Positions 1-12,618 of a DNA stretch of 64,000 bases are shown here, in pieces (within the stretch, counting starts at the first letter, position 1; each line of letters opens with the position of its first letter). The notes below the pieces were generated by a model that worked only from the letters and a program-made list of their open reading frames with translations, did no database searches and had not been told where the DNA came from. This DNA is from Channallabes apus (taxonomy: Eukaryota; Chordata; Actinopteri; Siluriformes; Clariidae). Location: NCBI GenBank assembly GCA_030522415.1, contig CM060120.1, positions 35,083,383 to 35,147,382 on the forward strand, in the 5' to 3' direction. The translations under genes and the position numbers were made by a program.

Positions 1-696
1 GGACTAGAGGACTACAGGACTAGAGGACTAGAGGACTACAGGATTAGAGGACTACAGGACTAGAGGACTACAGGACTACAGGATTAGAGGACTACAGGAT
101 TAGAGGACTACAGGACTAGAGGACTAGAGGACTACAGGATTAGAGGACTACAGGACTAGAGGACTACAGGACTACAGGATTAGAGGACTACAGGATTAGA
201 GGACTACAGGACTAGAGGACTACAGGACTACAGGATTAGAGGACTACAGGACTAGAGGACTAGAGGACTATAGGACTACAGGACTAGAGGACTACAGGAT
301 TACAGGACTACAGGATTAGAGGACTACAGGACTACAGGATTAGAGGACTACAGGACTAGAGGACTACAGGATTAGAGGACTACAGGACTACAGGATTAGA
401 GGACTACAGGACTAGAGGACTACAGGACTACAGGATTAGAGGACTACAGGACTAGAGGACTACAGGACTACAGGATTAGAGGACTACAGGATTAGAGGAC
501 TAGAGGACTACAGGATTAGAGGACTACAGGATTAGAGGACTACAGGACTACAGGATTAGAGGACTACAGGACTACAGGATTAGAGGACTACAGGACTAGA
601 GGACTACAGGACTACAGGATTAGAGGACTACAGGATTAGAGGACTAGAGGACTACAGGACTACAGGACTAGAGGACTACAGGACTAGAGGATTAGG
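1..696. repeat. 8-bp minisatellite in mogat2 intron 3
   Basis: The array is built from an 8-bp unit, GGACTACA, with variants GGACTAGA and GGATTAGA. About 86 units run from the left edge of the window and probably continue beyond it. It ends about 40 bp before the donor of mogat2 exon 3, so it lies in the third intron of that gene. No coding signal is seen in it. Confidence 0.95.
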
Positions 697-735
697 GTGG
701 AGGTGTTATCAGGTAAGAGCTCTGAATGTCTGTAC

Positions 736-967
736 CTGAGAACATGATGTAGTCCCTGAAGAAAGGGGCTCTGAACCACAGAGGCAGCATGAGCAGGTAG
801 CTCCTCAGGCCGGGGAAGAGCTGCTCGAACCCGGTCACCTGCGTGCAGAAGTTAGTGAAGGCGCCGGTCACCAGGACGCCGTGAGGGTGGAACCCCAGGA
901 TGTAGTTCTGCCGAGGATCCAAATCCGCCGTCTTCACCAACTACAGCACGGAGAAAACACAGGAATT

Positions 968-1018
<51 letters not shown>

Positions 1019-1189
1019 CCCCTTAATTCCTGTATATTTATTTACACTCCAGCGCTGTGGAACCCTGGGCTCTGATTGGTCAGACACTGATGATTTATTT
1101 TCTCTCACATTAGCTGCTTGGCTTGTTTTTTTACTCCAGATTTAACACTTAAGGATTAAAATTTACTTTTTACACGACAGCAATAAACA

Positions 1190-1237
<48 letters not shown>

Positions 1238-1324
1238 ACTGTTGGAAAAAGAAACACATCTAATCCTTGCTTTAATCAGGACTGAGATTTTAACCCTGAC
1301 TTCACTGATAACGCTCTCTCAGAT

Positions 1325-1387
<63 letters not shown>

Positions 1388-1684
1388 GACAGACACTGAA
1401 TGACCAAACAGCAGTGTTGATAAGTCTGCAGTAAACACCACCATCACACTGCAGTTCCGCTCAGCGTCAGTGATTATTCAATGGTTTAGACTTTTATAGA
1501 CTTTTATAGACTTTTATAGAACTCTGTACACATAAAGAAAGAAATAAAATATGTGCAACTGTATTGTGAGTTGCACATACAGTATTTAGAGGTTAAATGA
1601 CTCTGATAGCTGAACTGTAGCACCTCCAGGGTCCAGGCTCAATTCCCACCTCCGAGTGTGTGTGTGTGTGTGTGTGTGTGTAGA

Positions 1685-1719
<35 letters not shown>

Positions 1720-4127
1720 ATGTGTGGAGTTTCCATGTTCTCCCCGTGCTTGGTGGGTTTCCTCTGAGGTCTCTGGTTTCCTCCTACAGTCCAAAGACAT
1801 GCAGATTAGGTTAACTGACGTTCCCCAAATTGACCATAGTGTGTGAATGAATGTGTGAGTGTGTGTGTGTGTTGTGTGTGTATGTGTGTGTGCCCTGCGA
1901 TGGATTGGCACCCTGTCCAGGGTGTACCCCACCTCGTGCCCTAAGGCTCCGCCCCCACAACACTGAATACAGGATTAAGTGATATAGACGATGAGTGAGT
2001 GAGTAAGTGAGTGAGTGAGTAAGTGAGCGAGTGAGTAAGTGAGCGAGTGAGCGAGTGAGTGAGCGAGTGAGTGAGAGAGTGAGAGAGTGAGTGAGCGAGT
2101 GAGTGAGTGAGTGAGTAAGTGAGTGAGTAAGTGAGTGAGCGAGTGAGTGAGTGAGTGAGTGAGTGAGTGAGTGAGTAAGTGAGCGAGTGAGCGAGTAAGT
2201 GAGCGAGTAAGTGTGCGAGTGAGTGAGAGAGTAAGTGAGTGAGCGAGTGAGTGAGCAAGTGAGTAAGTGAGTGAGTGAGTGAATAAGTGAGTGAGTGAGT
2301 GAGTGAGCGAGTGAGTGAGTAAGTGAGCGAGTGAGTGAGTGAGTGAGTGAGCGAGTGAGCGAGTGAGTGAGCAAGTGAGCGAGCGAGTGAGTGAGTGAAT
2401 AAGTGAGTGAGTGAGTGAGCGAGTGAGTGAGTGAGTGAATAAGTGAGTGAGTAAGTGAGTGAGTGAGTGAGCGAGTGACTAAGTGAGTGAGTGAGTGAGT
2501 GAGTGAGCGAGTGAGTGAGCGAGTGAGTGAGCGAGTGAGGAACTCACTGATCTTCCCTCTGTTCCCTAGTGCTCTGTTCATATTTTTGTCCACTAGGTGG
2601 CAGCACCGAGTTATTGAAGTAAACACAGTGTGTAGGTTTCCCACCAAGCTGCTCAGCTGCATCACTGGACTGTGTGTCTGGAGTGTGTGTCTGGAATGTG
2701 TGTCTGGACTGTGTGTCTGGAGTGTGTGTCTGGAGTGTGTGTCTGGAGTGTGTGTCACTATAAGGCTACACCTGCTGGTCCATTTATGATCTAAAGTCCT
2801 CCTTAAAGAAACACCATCAGATCTGAGCAGACAGTTTCTATAGTGTGTGTGTGTGTGTGTGTGTGTGTGATGTACCTGGATGGGGAAGTAGTCCCTCAAG
2901 TAGCTCCACACTGAGAGGCGACACATGAAGGGAACTCTCCTCCCTCCCTGAGAGGGCGTGTCCCAATCCACAAACCACCAGATGGCGTAGAGTACGCTGA
3001 CCAACCAGAACCGAGTGAAGAGAAGGTAGCAGAAGAGTACAATGCAGCATGGGGCTGGCACACACACACACACACACACACACGGCTTGTAATTAAACAT
3101 ACCTTAATGAACCAATGAATAAGCAGCTTTTTGTGCAATTAAGAAAAACTTATAATAACAATTAAAACTGAAGCAGTGCATTCTGGGTAATCTGGGCTCC
3201 ACCATGATGTGGATGTGATCGTTCATATCGATCCCTCATCACAGCTCAGAAGAAAGTTAAGAAAGAAAGTCAGTCTCCAGTGTTCCCAGTATGGACTCCA
3301 GCACGTCCTGAGATCGAATGAATGAACAAATATATTTAAGGTTAAACTATTATTTACATCACCTGGGAGGCGGAGCTTATCAAAGAGCAGAAGTCCCTTT
3401 CAGGTGACCCTCATTCACTCACTCACTCACTCATCGTCTAAAGCGCTTAATCCTGTATACAGGGTGGCAGGGGGCCTGAAGCCGATCCCAGGAGACTTAG
3501 GGCATGAGTCAGGGTACGCTCTGGACAATTCATCACAGAACACACACACACACACACACACACAAACCCACTAAGCACAGGGGGGGCGGGACCTTGAAAC
3601 TCCATGCAAACAGACCTTGAGGTGGGAATCAAACCCAGACCCTGGAGGTACAAGGCGACAGTGCTAACCAGTACACCACCATGTCGCTGGTGTGACTCTC
3701 ACTCGTGTACTTTGTGTGTTTAAAAAGGACACACTCTAATCAGGGATTCTTGATATCCACGCGGTCGTCTTTAATCACTCGGTTCGTCAACAGCTCGTGC
3801 AACAGCTCGCTAATGACACTAACCCTAACCCGAACCCTTAGACACTCCTGAAGTGCTCCCTGAATGAGACTTGCAATTAAACTCACATTAAACTGGATTC
3901 TGTTACAGAAAAAACACACCTTTTGCAGCAATCCCCCTCTGTCCAGAGGCTTAACCACGGGGCCGGCTGATGACAAATCAGACACACACCTAATCACGCT
4001 CAGGGTTATGACGTATACGTACAGTAAACTCACCCAGAGCGAGGAAGGAGAAGACCCACTGCAGCACGGCGGCCGTCTCCAGCCTCCTCCTCATGGGAAC
4101 GTTAACCGGAGCGAACTTTACCTTCAT
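736..4127 (-). CDS. mogat2: 2-acylglycerol O-acyltransferase 2-like (partial, exons 1-3)
   Basis: This is the 5' part of a DGAT2/MOGAT-family acyltransferase, which makes diacylglycerol from monoacylglycerol and acyl-CoA in the ER membrane. Exons: 4034-4127 (ATG at 4127), 2876-3054, 736-940; phases 1, 0 and 1 join cleanly into 159 codons. The N-terminus starts [15 protein letters not shown], exon 2 encodes a hydrophobic hairpin ([17 protein letters not shown]), and exon 3 holds the family's catalytic HPHG motif at residues 109-112, followed by [12 protein letters not shown]. The sequence matches MOGAT2 better than MOGAT3 or DGAT2 (inference from remembered family sequences). Its head-to-head neighbour is map6, as at human 11q13.5, which supports MOGAT2. 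The remaining exons lie left of the window. Both introns shown carry GT/CA runs at splice sites. Confidence 0.85.
941..1620. repeat. mogat2 intron 2: microsatellite cluster
   Basis: The left half of intron 2 holds (GT)n at about 970-1015, (CA)n followed by (GA)n at 1188-1235, a long (CA)n at 1327-1382, and a threefold CTTTTATAGA repeat near 1490-1520. I see no coding or RNA gene signal here. Confidence 0.8.
1621..1990 (+). repeat. tRNA-derived SINE (V-SINE/DANA-like), 5'-truncated
   Basis: The copy starts inside the tRNA-derived head (CACCTCCAGGGTCCAGG). It continues through the conserved core (TCCAAAGACATGCAGATTAG) and the 3' part (GATGGATTGGCACCCTGTCC). Its tail feeds directly into the GTGA tract at 1991. 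The family is recognised because the same sequence recurs at 3414, 7707, 33813, 44603, 45002 and 60036. The family name is inferred from memory of fish SINEs. Confidence 0.75.
1991..2540. repeat. (GTGA)n tetranucleotide tract
   Basis: About 550 bp of GTGA/GAGT units, with GCGA and GTAA variants, grows from the GTGAGT tail of the preceding SINE. Long open frames rich in Ser-Leu-Thr-His here are repeat artefacts. Confidence 0.93.
2655..2757. repeat. 13-bp tandem repeat in mogat2 intron 2
   Basis: About seven copies of a 13-bp unit, CTGGAGTGTGTGT, lie about 120 bp downstream (in transcript order) of mogat2 exon 2. Confidence 0.8.
3414..3687 (-). repeat. tRNA-derived SINE copy in mogat2 intron 1
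   Basis: A minus-oriented copy of the SINE family. The CATTCACTCACTCA tail is at its left and the tRNA-like head (revcomp GTTAGCACTGTCGCC) at its right. It is interrupted by a (CA)n run at 3541-3563. The rest of intron 1 (3055-4033) is unremarkable. Confidence 0.7.
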
Positions 4128-5935
4128 GACCAGCCGAGAGACACAGAACCGACACGCAGGAGTGAGAGATCAGACCAGAAAACAGCGCTCACTGCTGCGG
4201 GTCAAAGTCTGCCTTCATCCTCCTCCTCCTCCTCCTTCACATCTTATCTGATTTGACACTCTATTACTGACCTTTGACCTCGAAGCAAATTGCTTCACAC
4301 TATAGGGTTCTAAAGTTTGGCAAGCTTTATTACCAGTTACTATGACGACACTGAGGATAATCTTAGCCGCGGATTTTCCGGAGTCTGATGTGAGATGAGC
4401 ACTTTTCAGGTCACAGTCTTCAGGATCTGGAAGGTCATGACCTGGAGTCTCTCCACAGCACTGCGTGGAATCAATGAATGCAGCCGGTTTTAGTAAAAGC
4501 TAGCAAAGTGTAATATACTACATCGTATCGCAAGAGCTGGTGTGTGAGACTGTAGTGAGCAGGAGAGTAACACAACATCTACAGTAGGAAACATGACACA
4601 TGATGGCGTTCCTGTCCTCAAATTTACCTCAGAGATAATGTGAGGTTGCTGTCTAACACGACTGTGCAGCTTATTGGGAACTAAAATGAGGTTTGTTTTT
4701 AATGAGCTTTTTAAATATATATGTCACAGGTGTTCCTCACTGAATGTACAGTGTGTTCAGTGTAGGTGCTTCAGGGCTTCAGGGCTCAAAGTTGCCCGAA
4801 TGTGAAGCACTAACTGACCCTGTTTAATCATGTGTTTGATCATCTCAGTCCTCAGACGCCAACAAACCTCAACACTGAACCTGGCGCTGTGTTTACTACA
4901 GATGGCTAGTGTGAGAAGCGCCGCTTTTCGCGAGCGGAAGCTAACGGCCATCGGCACCATCAGTGTGAACACGACGACCATCTGTTTGTTCAGCGTCCAA
5001 AAATAAACGCTCCCTTTAACTGAAGCACAGCACCGGCTCCTCTCGGGACTGCATGTGATACTGATAAGGACAAATAGGACTAATAAAAAAACTAATTCAT
5101 TTAAAACTGTCCTTCAGGTCTGTTTTTTTAAACCTAAAGCATTCCCAGAGTCCTTTAAAGGTTGTTAGGAGGCGTCCTAAAATGTCTTTGATTTCATGAT
5201 GGACTGAGGTGCAACTTGTGGATGATGCAACCCATTTAGTGGACCTTATAATGGCCTTTAGTGGTTAATGATATGAATAAGTGAACATTGAACATTCGGG
5301 CAAAATCACGACACTCAATAAACTGAAAGTGCACCATCGCTGAGGTAAAGAGTTTGTAGAAATAGTTAAAATTTTAAAGATAAAAATAAGCTGATTAGCA
5401 TCTGGCACATAACTGCTCATAAGTTCAGGAAAATACTGAAGGACCAAAGTTACATTAAATTCAAAACTCAGCTGGACAGACATACAGACTTACAGACAGA
5501 ACATTTTTCTGTGACTGGTTTCGGGTCCGTCAATGTATGAAACATAAAGATATCATTGAAAGAGCGAGTTCTGATCCAATGTACAGGAAACAAATATTTT
5601 ATTTATATACAGATTAAATCATCATCATCATCATCATCAAGAAAAATGTAAAAACCTCCTTAACAGTGTGTGTGACTGATAGTTAGTAACCCGGTGTAAG
5701 AATCTATTTAATGATGGAAACTTCAAAGCACTTTTGAGAGTCTGCTAAATGTAAATCATCATTATTATAATCCAAATCAATTCAGTATAATATCATTAAT
5801 TGATGAATTAATTATCTGCTTTGTTAGATAATGGTCCTATGTACAGATTTCAAATGTAAATATTTGTAACATTAATATAAAAGTAAATAAATCTTCAGAA
5901 ATATTTTCTTCTTTAAAAATGATTTTTTAATCTTT
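4128..5935. other. mogat2-map6 intergenic region with an old repeat
   Basis: This is the shared upstream region of the divergent genes mogat2 and map6. About 5330-5930 resembles about 27740-28520 in the same orientation: both contain GTCTGTAGAAA-type and ATTGAAAGAG.GAGTTCTGA-type motifs. They are therefore two diverged copies of one unclassified repeat. Other parts are AT-rich and show no open frame of note. Confidence 0.45.
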
Positions 5936-6145
5936 ACTAACCAATCAGAGAAGATGGTCAGACCGCGCGCGTGGGTGAAGACTGACCAATCACAGCGGAG
6001 CGAACACACACTGGGCGTGGCCACGAGGATACCAGTTATAGCGCTCGCGGAGGGATGCTGAGGTGAGGGAAGACACGCGGATGGGGCGGGGGGGGGGGTC
6101 CTATGGTGGGCGGGGCGAGGCAGGGCGGGGCGGGGCTGCTGCACC
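5936..6145 (+). promoter_or_regulatory. map6 promoter region: CCAAT boxes and GC boxes
   Basis: Two CCAAT motifs (ACCAATCAGAG near 5940 and ACCAATCACAG near 5985) are followed by a dense run of Sp1-type GC boxes (GGGCGGGGC, about 6108-6136). A CpG-rich stretch then runs to the map6 start codon at 6764. The layout fits a TATA-less vertebrate CpG-island promoter. The start site is not visible from sequence alone. Confidence 0.6.
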
Positions 6146-6703
6146 ATGCAGAAACTCTCCTTGTTGTTGTTGTTCCGCTGTTCGAATCAGGAGTCGACTC
6201 AGGATCTGACTCCGAGTCACTGTACCGGAGAGTCTTTACTTTACTGGTTTATTACAGTGAAGCTTTAAGGGGCTGAAACTCGTCACTTTGTGCACCGGAA
6301 CTCATTCTGTACGGCGCAGGGCGGAGCCACAGCGCGCGACTCAGTGTGAGGAATCGATCCAGAGACTCGGCTCTTTTGCGAGTCGACTCACCGTCCCCGG
6401 TGCTGTTGATGTGCGCGAGCGCGGCGGGGCGACGGACGGACAGCGCGCGAGCTTCATGCGGGTTTATGCGTTAAAATAGGAGAAAAAACAAAAAAGCAGG
6501 AGAGCATCGAAGATTATTAATCATCTTCTTCTTCATCATCATCATCACTGCAGCGATGATTTTAAAATAACGTTGTTGTTGTTTTTTGTTTGTTTGTTAT
6601 AAAGAGGGCATCTTTGATCTTCGATCTCTTTGATCTGCTGTAAGGGCAAACGAGGCGCGCGAGGTAACGGATTCCATCCGATCTGATTGCACCGGGACTG
6701 AGT

Positions 6704-6706
<3 letters not shown>

Positions 6707-6742
<36 letters not shown>

Positions 6743-6745
6743 CCC
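6707..6745. repeat. (GT)n-(GC)n run just upstream of the map6 ATG
   Basis: An alternating purine-pyrimidine run, GTGTG...CGCGCGC, ends about 20 bp before the map6 start codon and so lies in the probable 5' UTR. It fits the sequence requirement for Z-DNA. Confidence 0.8.
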
Positions 6746-6763
6746 CAGACACGGTACTGAAGC

Positions 6764-7486
6764 ATGGCGTGGCCGTGTATTTCCCGCGCGTGCTGCATGG
6801 CCCGGTTCTGGTCCCAGCTGGACCAGGCCGACATCGCGGTGCCGTTGGTCTTCACGAGCTACAGGGACGCGTGCGACACGGTCCAGCCGCGCGTGCAGCC
6901 CGGAGCGAGCGGGGTCTCCATAGAAACACAGCCTGGCGGCACCGGGAGCGCGCAGGAGCAGGTGGCGGTCTCCAAGGGCCCGGGCGCGCACCCGACTGCC
7001 GCGTCGAGCGAGAGCGCGCATGGCTCCGTCATGCGCCAGGACTTCAAAGCGTGGAAAGTGCGGCGCGAGCCGAGCTGCAAGCCCAAGCGCGAGTACCACG
7101 AACCGGAAGTGCCCCTGGCCACCGAGACGCAGTACCAGAAGGACTTTAAGCCATGGCCCATCCCGCGCAGGGATCACCCCTGGATCCCCAAAGCCATGCG
7201 CGCGGAGCAGGACGGCGGCGTGGAGAAGGGCCAGATCGCAGACAGGGTGCAGGAGAAGGAGATCCTGAAGAGGACGCAGGACAAGAAGATGGAGGACCAG
7301 GCCGACAAGGGGTCAGAGGTCAAGCACGACACCCAGACGCTCGGAGGGCGAGCGGCCGCAGACGCGCTGAACCGGCAGATCAAGGATGAAGTCGGTGGTG
7401 GAAGTTCCTACAGGTGAACTTTATTCCAGTGTTTTAAGGAGCTCCTGTGGAACCAGCAGCCTCTCTGATCTGCCCACTTCACTGCA

Positions 7487-7522
<36 letters not shown>

Positions 7523-8356
7523 TCTGGAGTTCAGCTTATACCCCAGTGAGGCCACACACTCGCCCTCGGGTCTCCTGGAGAACGTCTTCAAAGCCTCAAA
7601 TTAGCCTTTGACTATGAAGACTAAAGTAAACGGCGTCTGGGGTGTTAAGTCCTCATACTTAAAGGTGACTTAAAGGCTAATGAAGGCATCCTTCAGACAT
7701 TCTTTAATTGGCAGCATGGTGGTGTAGTGGTGAGCGCTGTCCAGGGTTCGATTCCCGTCTCTGAGTGCATGGAGTTTGCATCATCTCTCCATGCTTAGTG
7801 GGTTTCCTCCGGGTACTCCGGCTTCCTCGCACAGTCCAAACACATGCAGATTAGGCAAACTAACTAACCAAATTTTCTGTGGTGTGTAAAAGTGTGTGTG
7901 GGGGGGTTCTGTTCATAGTTACTGTTTGTTCTACACAGATGTTCTCCCTGAACCCCGTTTGTGAAAACAGCACTCAGTTTTAGGGTTCTCCGCAGGAACC
8001 TTTCTGGGCTCCACCAGAGTGACACCAACATCATGGAAACTGTTGTTTTTTTCTTTACAGTGTGTGAAAGTGTTCCACTGGGACGTTACAGTGGATGAGG
8101 CGGCGTCAGGTTAATCAGGGACATGGTGATGCTGAGGGGGACACATTAGGCAGAACATCAGCATAAATAACACCAGACCTTCTGTAACAGTCCGCTGGTG
8201 AAGACGTTCAGTGTTAATGGCAGCCTGCAGTGTGGCATCAGGTGACCTGGGGGGGGGCTCTCATTGGCTGGAGGTCTACTGATGGCTCCGCCCCTTCAGC
8301 TGAGTGCTGTGGGGTTCCTTTCTCTGTACCTATAGCACATGGTCCATGTATGAATA

Positions 8357-8388
<32 letters not shown>

Positions 8389-8578
8389 TCAGTAACCCTG
8401 TGCACCTCTTTAATTCTGTCTGAAATCTTGTGCTGTTGTTGAATCGCTTTTTCACTGAGACGGCAGAGTGTTTACCCACAATGCACCTCTCTGGCTTCTC
8501 TTCACATCTCTATACACTGCCAGTGCGTCACCATGGCAACGGGCTCTTTCAGAAAGGCAGGGAAGTAGTAAAGAATAG

Positions 8579-8618
<40 letters not shown>

Positions 8619-8729
8619 GAGCAGCTGGGCCTCACCGCAGCATTTACTCATTTAATATCTCTAATTAACTGATTATTCTGGATTACATGATGCTGGTTTA
8701 ATGCCCGTTTCACTCTGTGCGTGTGCGTG

Positions 8730-8789
<60 letters not shown>

Positions 8790-10348
8790 GGCTTTTAGAG
8801 TCAGTACCAAGCACCAGATGAACCTCAGGACACCAGAGTCATTGTTATGAAGCGTTCTGCATGTCTGTTTCTCCGTCACTCTGTTTTCCTCTCGTCCCAC
8901 ATGATGATGATGATGATGATGATGGTGAGGAAGTCGTTTCTCTGGTACACCGGGCTGGTGTGATGAAGCAGATTTACTCTTATCCCGAGTCCTCTAAACC
9001 CGAGTCCTGCTGCAGATCAGATTCAGAGGATTAATCTGAGTTATGGTGCTGTAGTGGTTTCTCCTCTGCTGTTGTTTATATTCTAATCCGGTTACTCGCT
9101 CGATAGTTTCCTCCACTTAGGGAAGATGATGAGAGACAGAGAGAATTGGAGCCAAACCCATAAGTGAATAAACGCTAACACGTGTCTCCTGGAAGTATCC
9201 CGCCTTATAGTTATCAGAATAAAGCTTTTATTTTATTTTATAACCCGGCAATACACACACACACACACACACACACACACCTGTTAACACATCATCTTAA
9301 TACAGTTCAGCCTTAATGCGCCATCTTGTCCATTATGTTACACACACACACACACACACACACACAGCAGAGAAGCTGAATCAGCTGGAGTCGTGGATGC
9401 AGATGAACCTGACGCCCCTGGTGGTTTTCGTGGTTTTCAGGACGTTTTCCCGTCACACACTCGAGCGCTGATGCGGATTTCCAGTAAATCCAGGAGTGTG
9501 TGTTAATCAGGAATCTCACACATTCATATTTCTATTTCTATCCTGAAACCTCTTACGGAATCACGTCAGACTGAACTCAAACACACCTGGCCTCCAGTCG
9601 CACCACGTCTCCCGCTAGTCACCTTGTCTTTCTTTTTACACACGTCTGTCTCCTCCGTCTGTCTGTCTCTAATCTCACCGTCTCTCATTTGCAGGACGGA
9701 GTTTAAAGCGTACACAGACGTGAAACCGGCCAAACTCATCCGCGCCAAGTCCCAGTACCAGCCCCCGGACGGGAAGACCGACCTGGAGACGAGCTACAGC
9801 GCCACCTACAGGGGAGAGCAGGGCAAAGCGCAAGCTGCTGACAACAAGGCGCAGGAGAGGAGGAGAGTGCGCACGCTGTACAGCGAACCCTACTTCGAGC
9901 CCACTAAGGTGAGGCCACGCCCCGCTCATTTATATTCATGATATGCAGATATGTTTTTGTATTGAATTTGAATAGAACGAACAGAGGCGTTTACACACGA
10001 CAGATATTTTATTCAGCAGGGTCATTTTATTTTATTGGTTTCTGCAAGTACGCATCGTTATTGAAGAGGATGTGCAGTAGACTGCTGAATAACTTGGCCA
10101 CGCCCACTTGTGCTTTATGACTGAACGTTTCTCTGCAGGCGGACAGATCGAGTGTCCCGCGCTCCAAGCCGAAAAAGACGCCGTCCTCTTCGTCCTCTCA
10201 CGGTAAAGCGGTGAAGAAGTCGAGGGAGAAGCAGATGGCGCCGGGCTCGGGGCGTGGCACCAAGAAGAAGAGCTCTGAGAACCAGCGGCCGAGCGGCAAG
10301 GAGAAAAGTAAAGAGATGAACAACAAACTGGCTGAGGCGAAAGAGTAA
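6764..10348 (+). CDS. map6: Microtubule-associated protein 6 (STOP), short form
   Basis: MAP6 stabilises microtubules against cold and calmodulin and associates with neuronal microtubules and Golgi/vesicle membranes. Exons: 6764-7413, 9695-9908, 10139-10348, totalling 357 aa. The N-terminus MAWPCISRACCMARFW keeps Cys5, Cys10 and Cys11, which are palmitoylated in mammals. Exon 1 carries the first Mn-type module (SVMRQDFKAWKV, ETQYQKDFKPWPIPRR, HPWIPK). Exon 2 carries a later one (EFKAYTDVKPAK, ETSYSATYRGE, RTLYSEPYFEP). Exon 3 is Lys/Ser-rich and ends EMNNKLAEAKE then TAA, at the point where mammalian MAP6 enters exon 4. Mammalian Mc repeats are absent. An AATAAA lies at 10635-10640. The stop overlaps a possible donor (GA|GTAAAC), so a longer isoform is possible. 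Identity is near certain; the full isoform set is not. Confidence 0.93.
7414..9694. other. map6 intron 1
   Basis: The intron contains a (CA)n run (7488-7516), a partial SINE (7707-7905), (GT)n runs near 8359-8387, 8580-8614 and 8715-8787, (GAT)n near 8903, and (CA)n runs near 9252 and 9339. I see no embedded gene. Confidence 0.6.
7707..7905 (+). repeat. tRNA-derived SINE, partial copy
   Basis: Box A-like GGTGGTGTAGTGGTGAGC and box B-like GGTTCGATTCCCG mark the tRNA-derived head. The core (CAGTCCAAACACATGCAG) follows, and the 3' part is lost. Confidence 0.7.
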
Positions 10349-10471
10349 ACACCACCGCACTTCTCCTCTCACTTCCTCTCTTCCTCAACACAGCCGCAGA
10401 GGCTGGACCAATCAGCTAAGAGCTTTTCACTCAGCGACTCCTCCCTCACTGTAGTGCTCTTCCTCTCTCCA

Positions 10472-10507
<36 letters not shown>

Positions 10508-11330
10508 TCGCACATCCTGAATTACCCGGATGTCAGCAGTCCCTGGATCAAAAGGGGCGGAGCTTAAATTCATACAATCACCCAATACTAAACTGGATTC
10601 TATGCTAACAGCGCTGGATTTAATTACACTGACAAATAAATTAGCAACATTTGCTAAACTAGCTAAGCTAACAAGCTACTATTAATGAGGCTAGTCAGCT
10701 TGACAGCGATCATCTAAAAGTTATTTATCGTTAGCCCAAATGTTCACAGAAAGTTTACGATTGGCTAATCAGACTTCATTTAAGCTCCGCCCTGTTTGAC
10801 CCAGGGCCAATACAAAATCAAGATCTCTCTCTCTCTCTCTCTCACCTATCCATGTGTCTGTCTCTCTCTGTCTCTCTCCCTCTTTCTCTTTTTTTTACGC
10901 TTGTCAGGTTCTTCTACTTATAAAGCGTTAAACGCCCCTCATTATGCGATCACTTGTCATTTGCATTTGCCTCAGCTCCGCCCACCTGCCCCATCCCACC
11001 CTGCTCCACCCTCACTGCTCGTCTCCAGAGGTGAGGTTTCCATGGCAACCGCTAGCCCGGTTGGCCCATGGATGGCGCCGATGATGCTGGTGCTGGTTCT
11101 CTGCATGGAGCGGCTGATGGAATGCATCATCACACTCGGGACACGTTTATCGAAGGAACTTGGACTCGGGGAGGGGAGGTGTGGGGGGGGGGGGGGGGGG
11201 GGTTGGTGTCATTGATGAATTTTATGCAGCATGAACTGTGACGCAGACATTTTCATCCATAAGCAACAACAACAAAATGACACAACTCCTTTGATAAATG
11301 TGTGTACCCTTCCTGCCTGCTTGTTCTGAG

Positions 11331-11366
<36 letters not shown>

Positions 11367-12280
11367 TCTGCCTATCTCTGGCTGCGTCTCAAATCACATG
11401 CTACGCTTTAATGCACTAGTAACAAACAGATAAAGGAGGAAGCCCGTGTGATTGTACTGCCAGACTACAGGGATGTAACTCAGTCTGCTAAAAAGATTAC
11501 TCTAATTAAACTTCAGATCATTGGCTTATTATTATTATTATTATTATTATACATTAATTTTACAAACATAAAATTAATCTGTCAGCTGTTAATTGGCAGA
11601 TTTTAGGGAAACAGACAATTAAGTTTCTTTTATAGTTTGTTTTACATTTTATTCATAAAAGATTCAGATAAAGATTCAAGTACAATCTCTAAATAACGCT
11701 GTAAACCTTCAGAAAAACTGATTACTGTTACTTTAAGGTAATTTTGTAAAATAATTGTAAACCATCTATTTATTAATTATTTATTAATTCAATTAAGTTT
11801 TATATTAAGTACTTATTTTGTGTACTTAGTTTATTTTAGTTTATTTATTATTTATGTTTGTTTATAATTTTACAATTTAATGTGAGAAAACAAACTGCAA
11901 AAATGCAGAAACCCTGCAGAGTTTAAATAAGATGAAGAGGAGAGCTGGACGATGGTCCTGTGTGAAGCTTAGATGAATTCGCTTCTGTAGCCACGCCCTC
12001 GTTTTACATCATCCTCCAGCGTGTAGCATGAGCGCGCTAGTCGCTCCACCACTAGCTGTTCAGTTCATGCTAAGCTGGTTAAGTGATGAAGTGTGTGTGT
12101 GTGTGTGTGTGTGTGAAAGATACAAATCCTGCTGTCAAAAATAGGGAGATTAAAGATCCATAACTGATAGCACATTATAATCTGTTGCTGCTCTTTGGTG
12201 CTAACATTAGCATTGGATTTAGCGCAGCGCTAGTCTGTGCTAATGTGCAGCTCCTACAGACTGACGTGTCTGTGACAGAG
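10349..12280. other. map6 3' flank
   Basis: Pyrimidine runs near 10480-10505 and 10823-10890 surround the candidate poly(A) signal AATAAA at 10635-10640. A splice-like block at about 10908-11030 has a strong acceptor and a CAGAG|GTGAGG donor. It joins map6 exon 3 in no open phase, so I did not call it an exon. A G-run lies at 11183-11202 and (ATT)n near 11530. From 11550 to 11890 it is AT-rich with nothing recognisable. Confidence 0.5.
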
Positions 12281-12284
12281 TAGT

Positions 12285-12580
12285 ACACACACACACACAC
12301 ACACTCTACACACACGCACACACACTCTACACACACGCACACACACACTCTGTACACACACACACACGCACACACACACTCTGCACACTCTACACACACA
12401 CACACACTCTACACACACACACACACACACTCTGTACACACACACACTTTACACACACACACACTCTACACACACTCTACACACTGTAACGCTGTGTAAC
12501 GGACATGGTCTGTGTATGCGTGTGTGTGTGTGGTGTGTGTTGAGTGTGTAGTGTGTATAGAGTGTGTGTGTGTACAGAGT

Positions 12581-12618
<38 letters not shown>

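Noticed and set aside
1811..3100. 429-codon minus-strand open frame
   Set aside because: Only its part at 2876-3054 is real (mogat2 exon 2). The rest is GTGA and GT repeat read-through.
6545..7177. 210-codon minus-strand frame over map6 exon 1
   Set aside because: It is a GC-rich shadow frame opposite a well-matched map6 exon.
10908..11030. Exon-like block with strong acceptor and donor after map6
   Set aside because: Joining from either possible end of map6 exon 3 gives an early stop.
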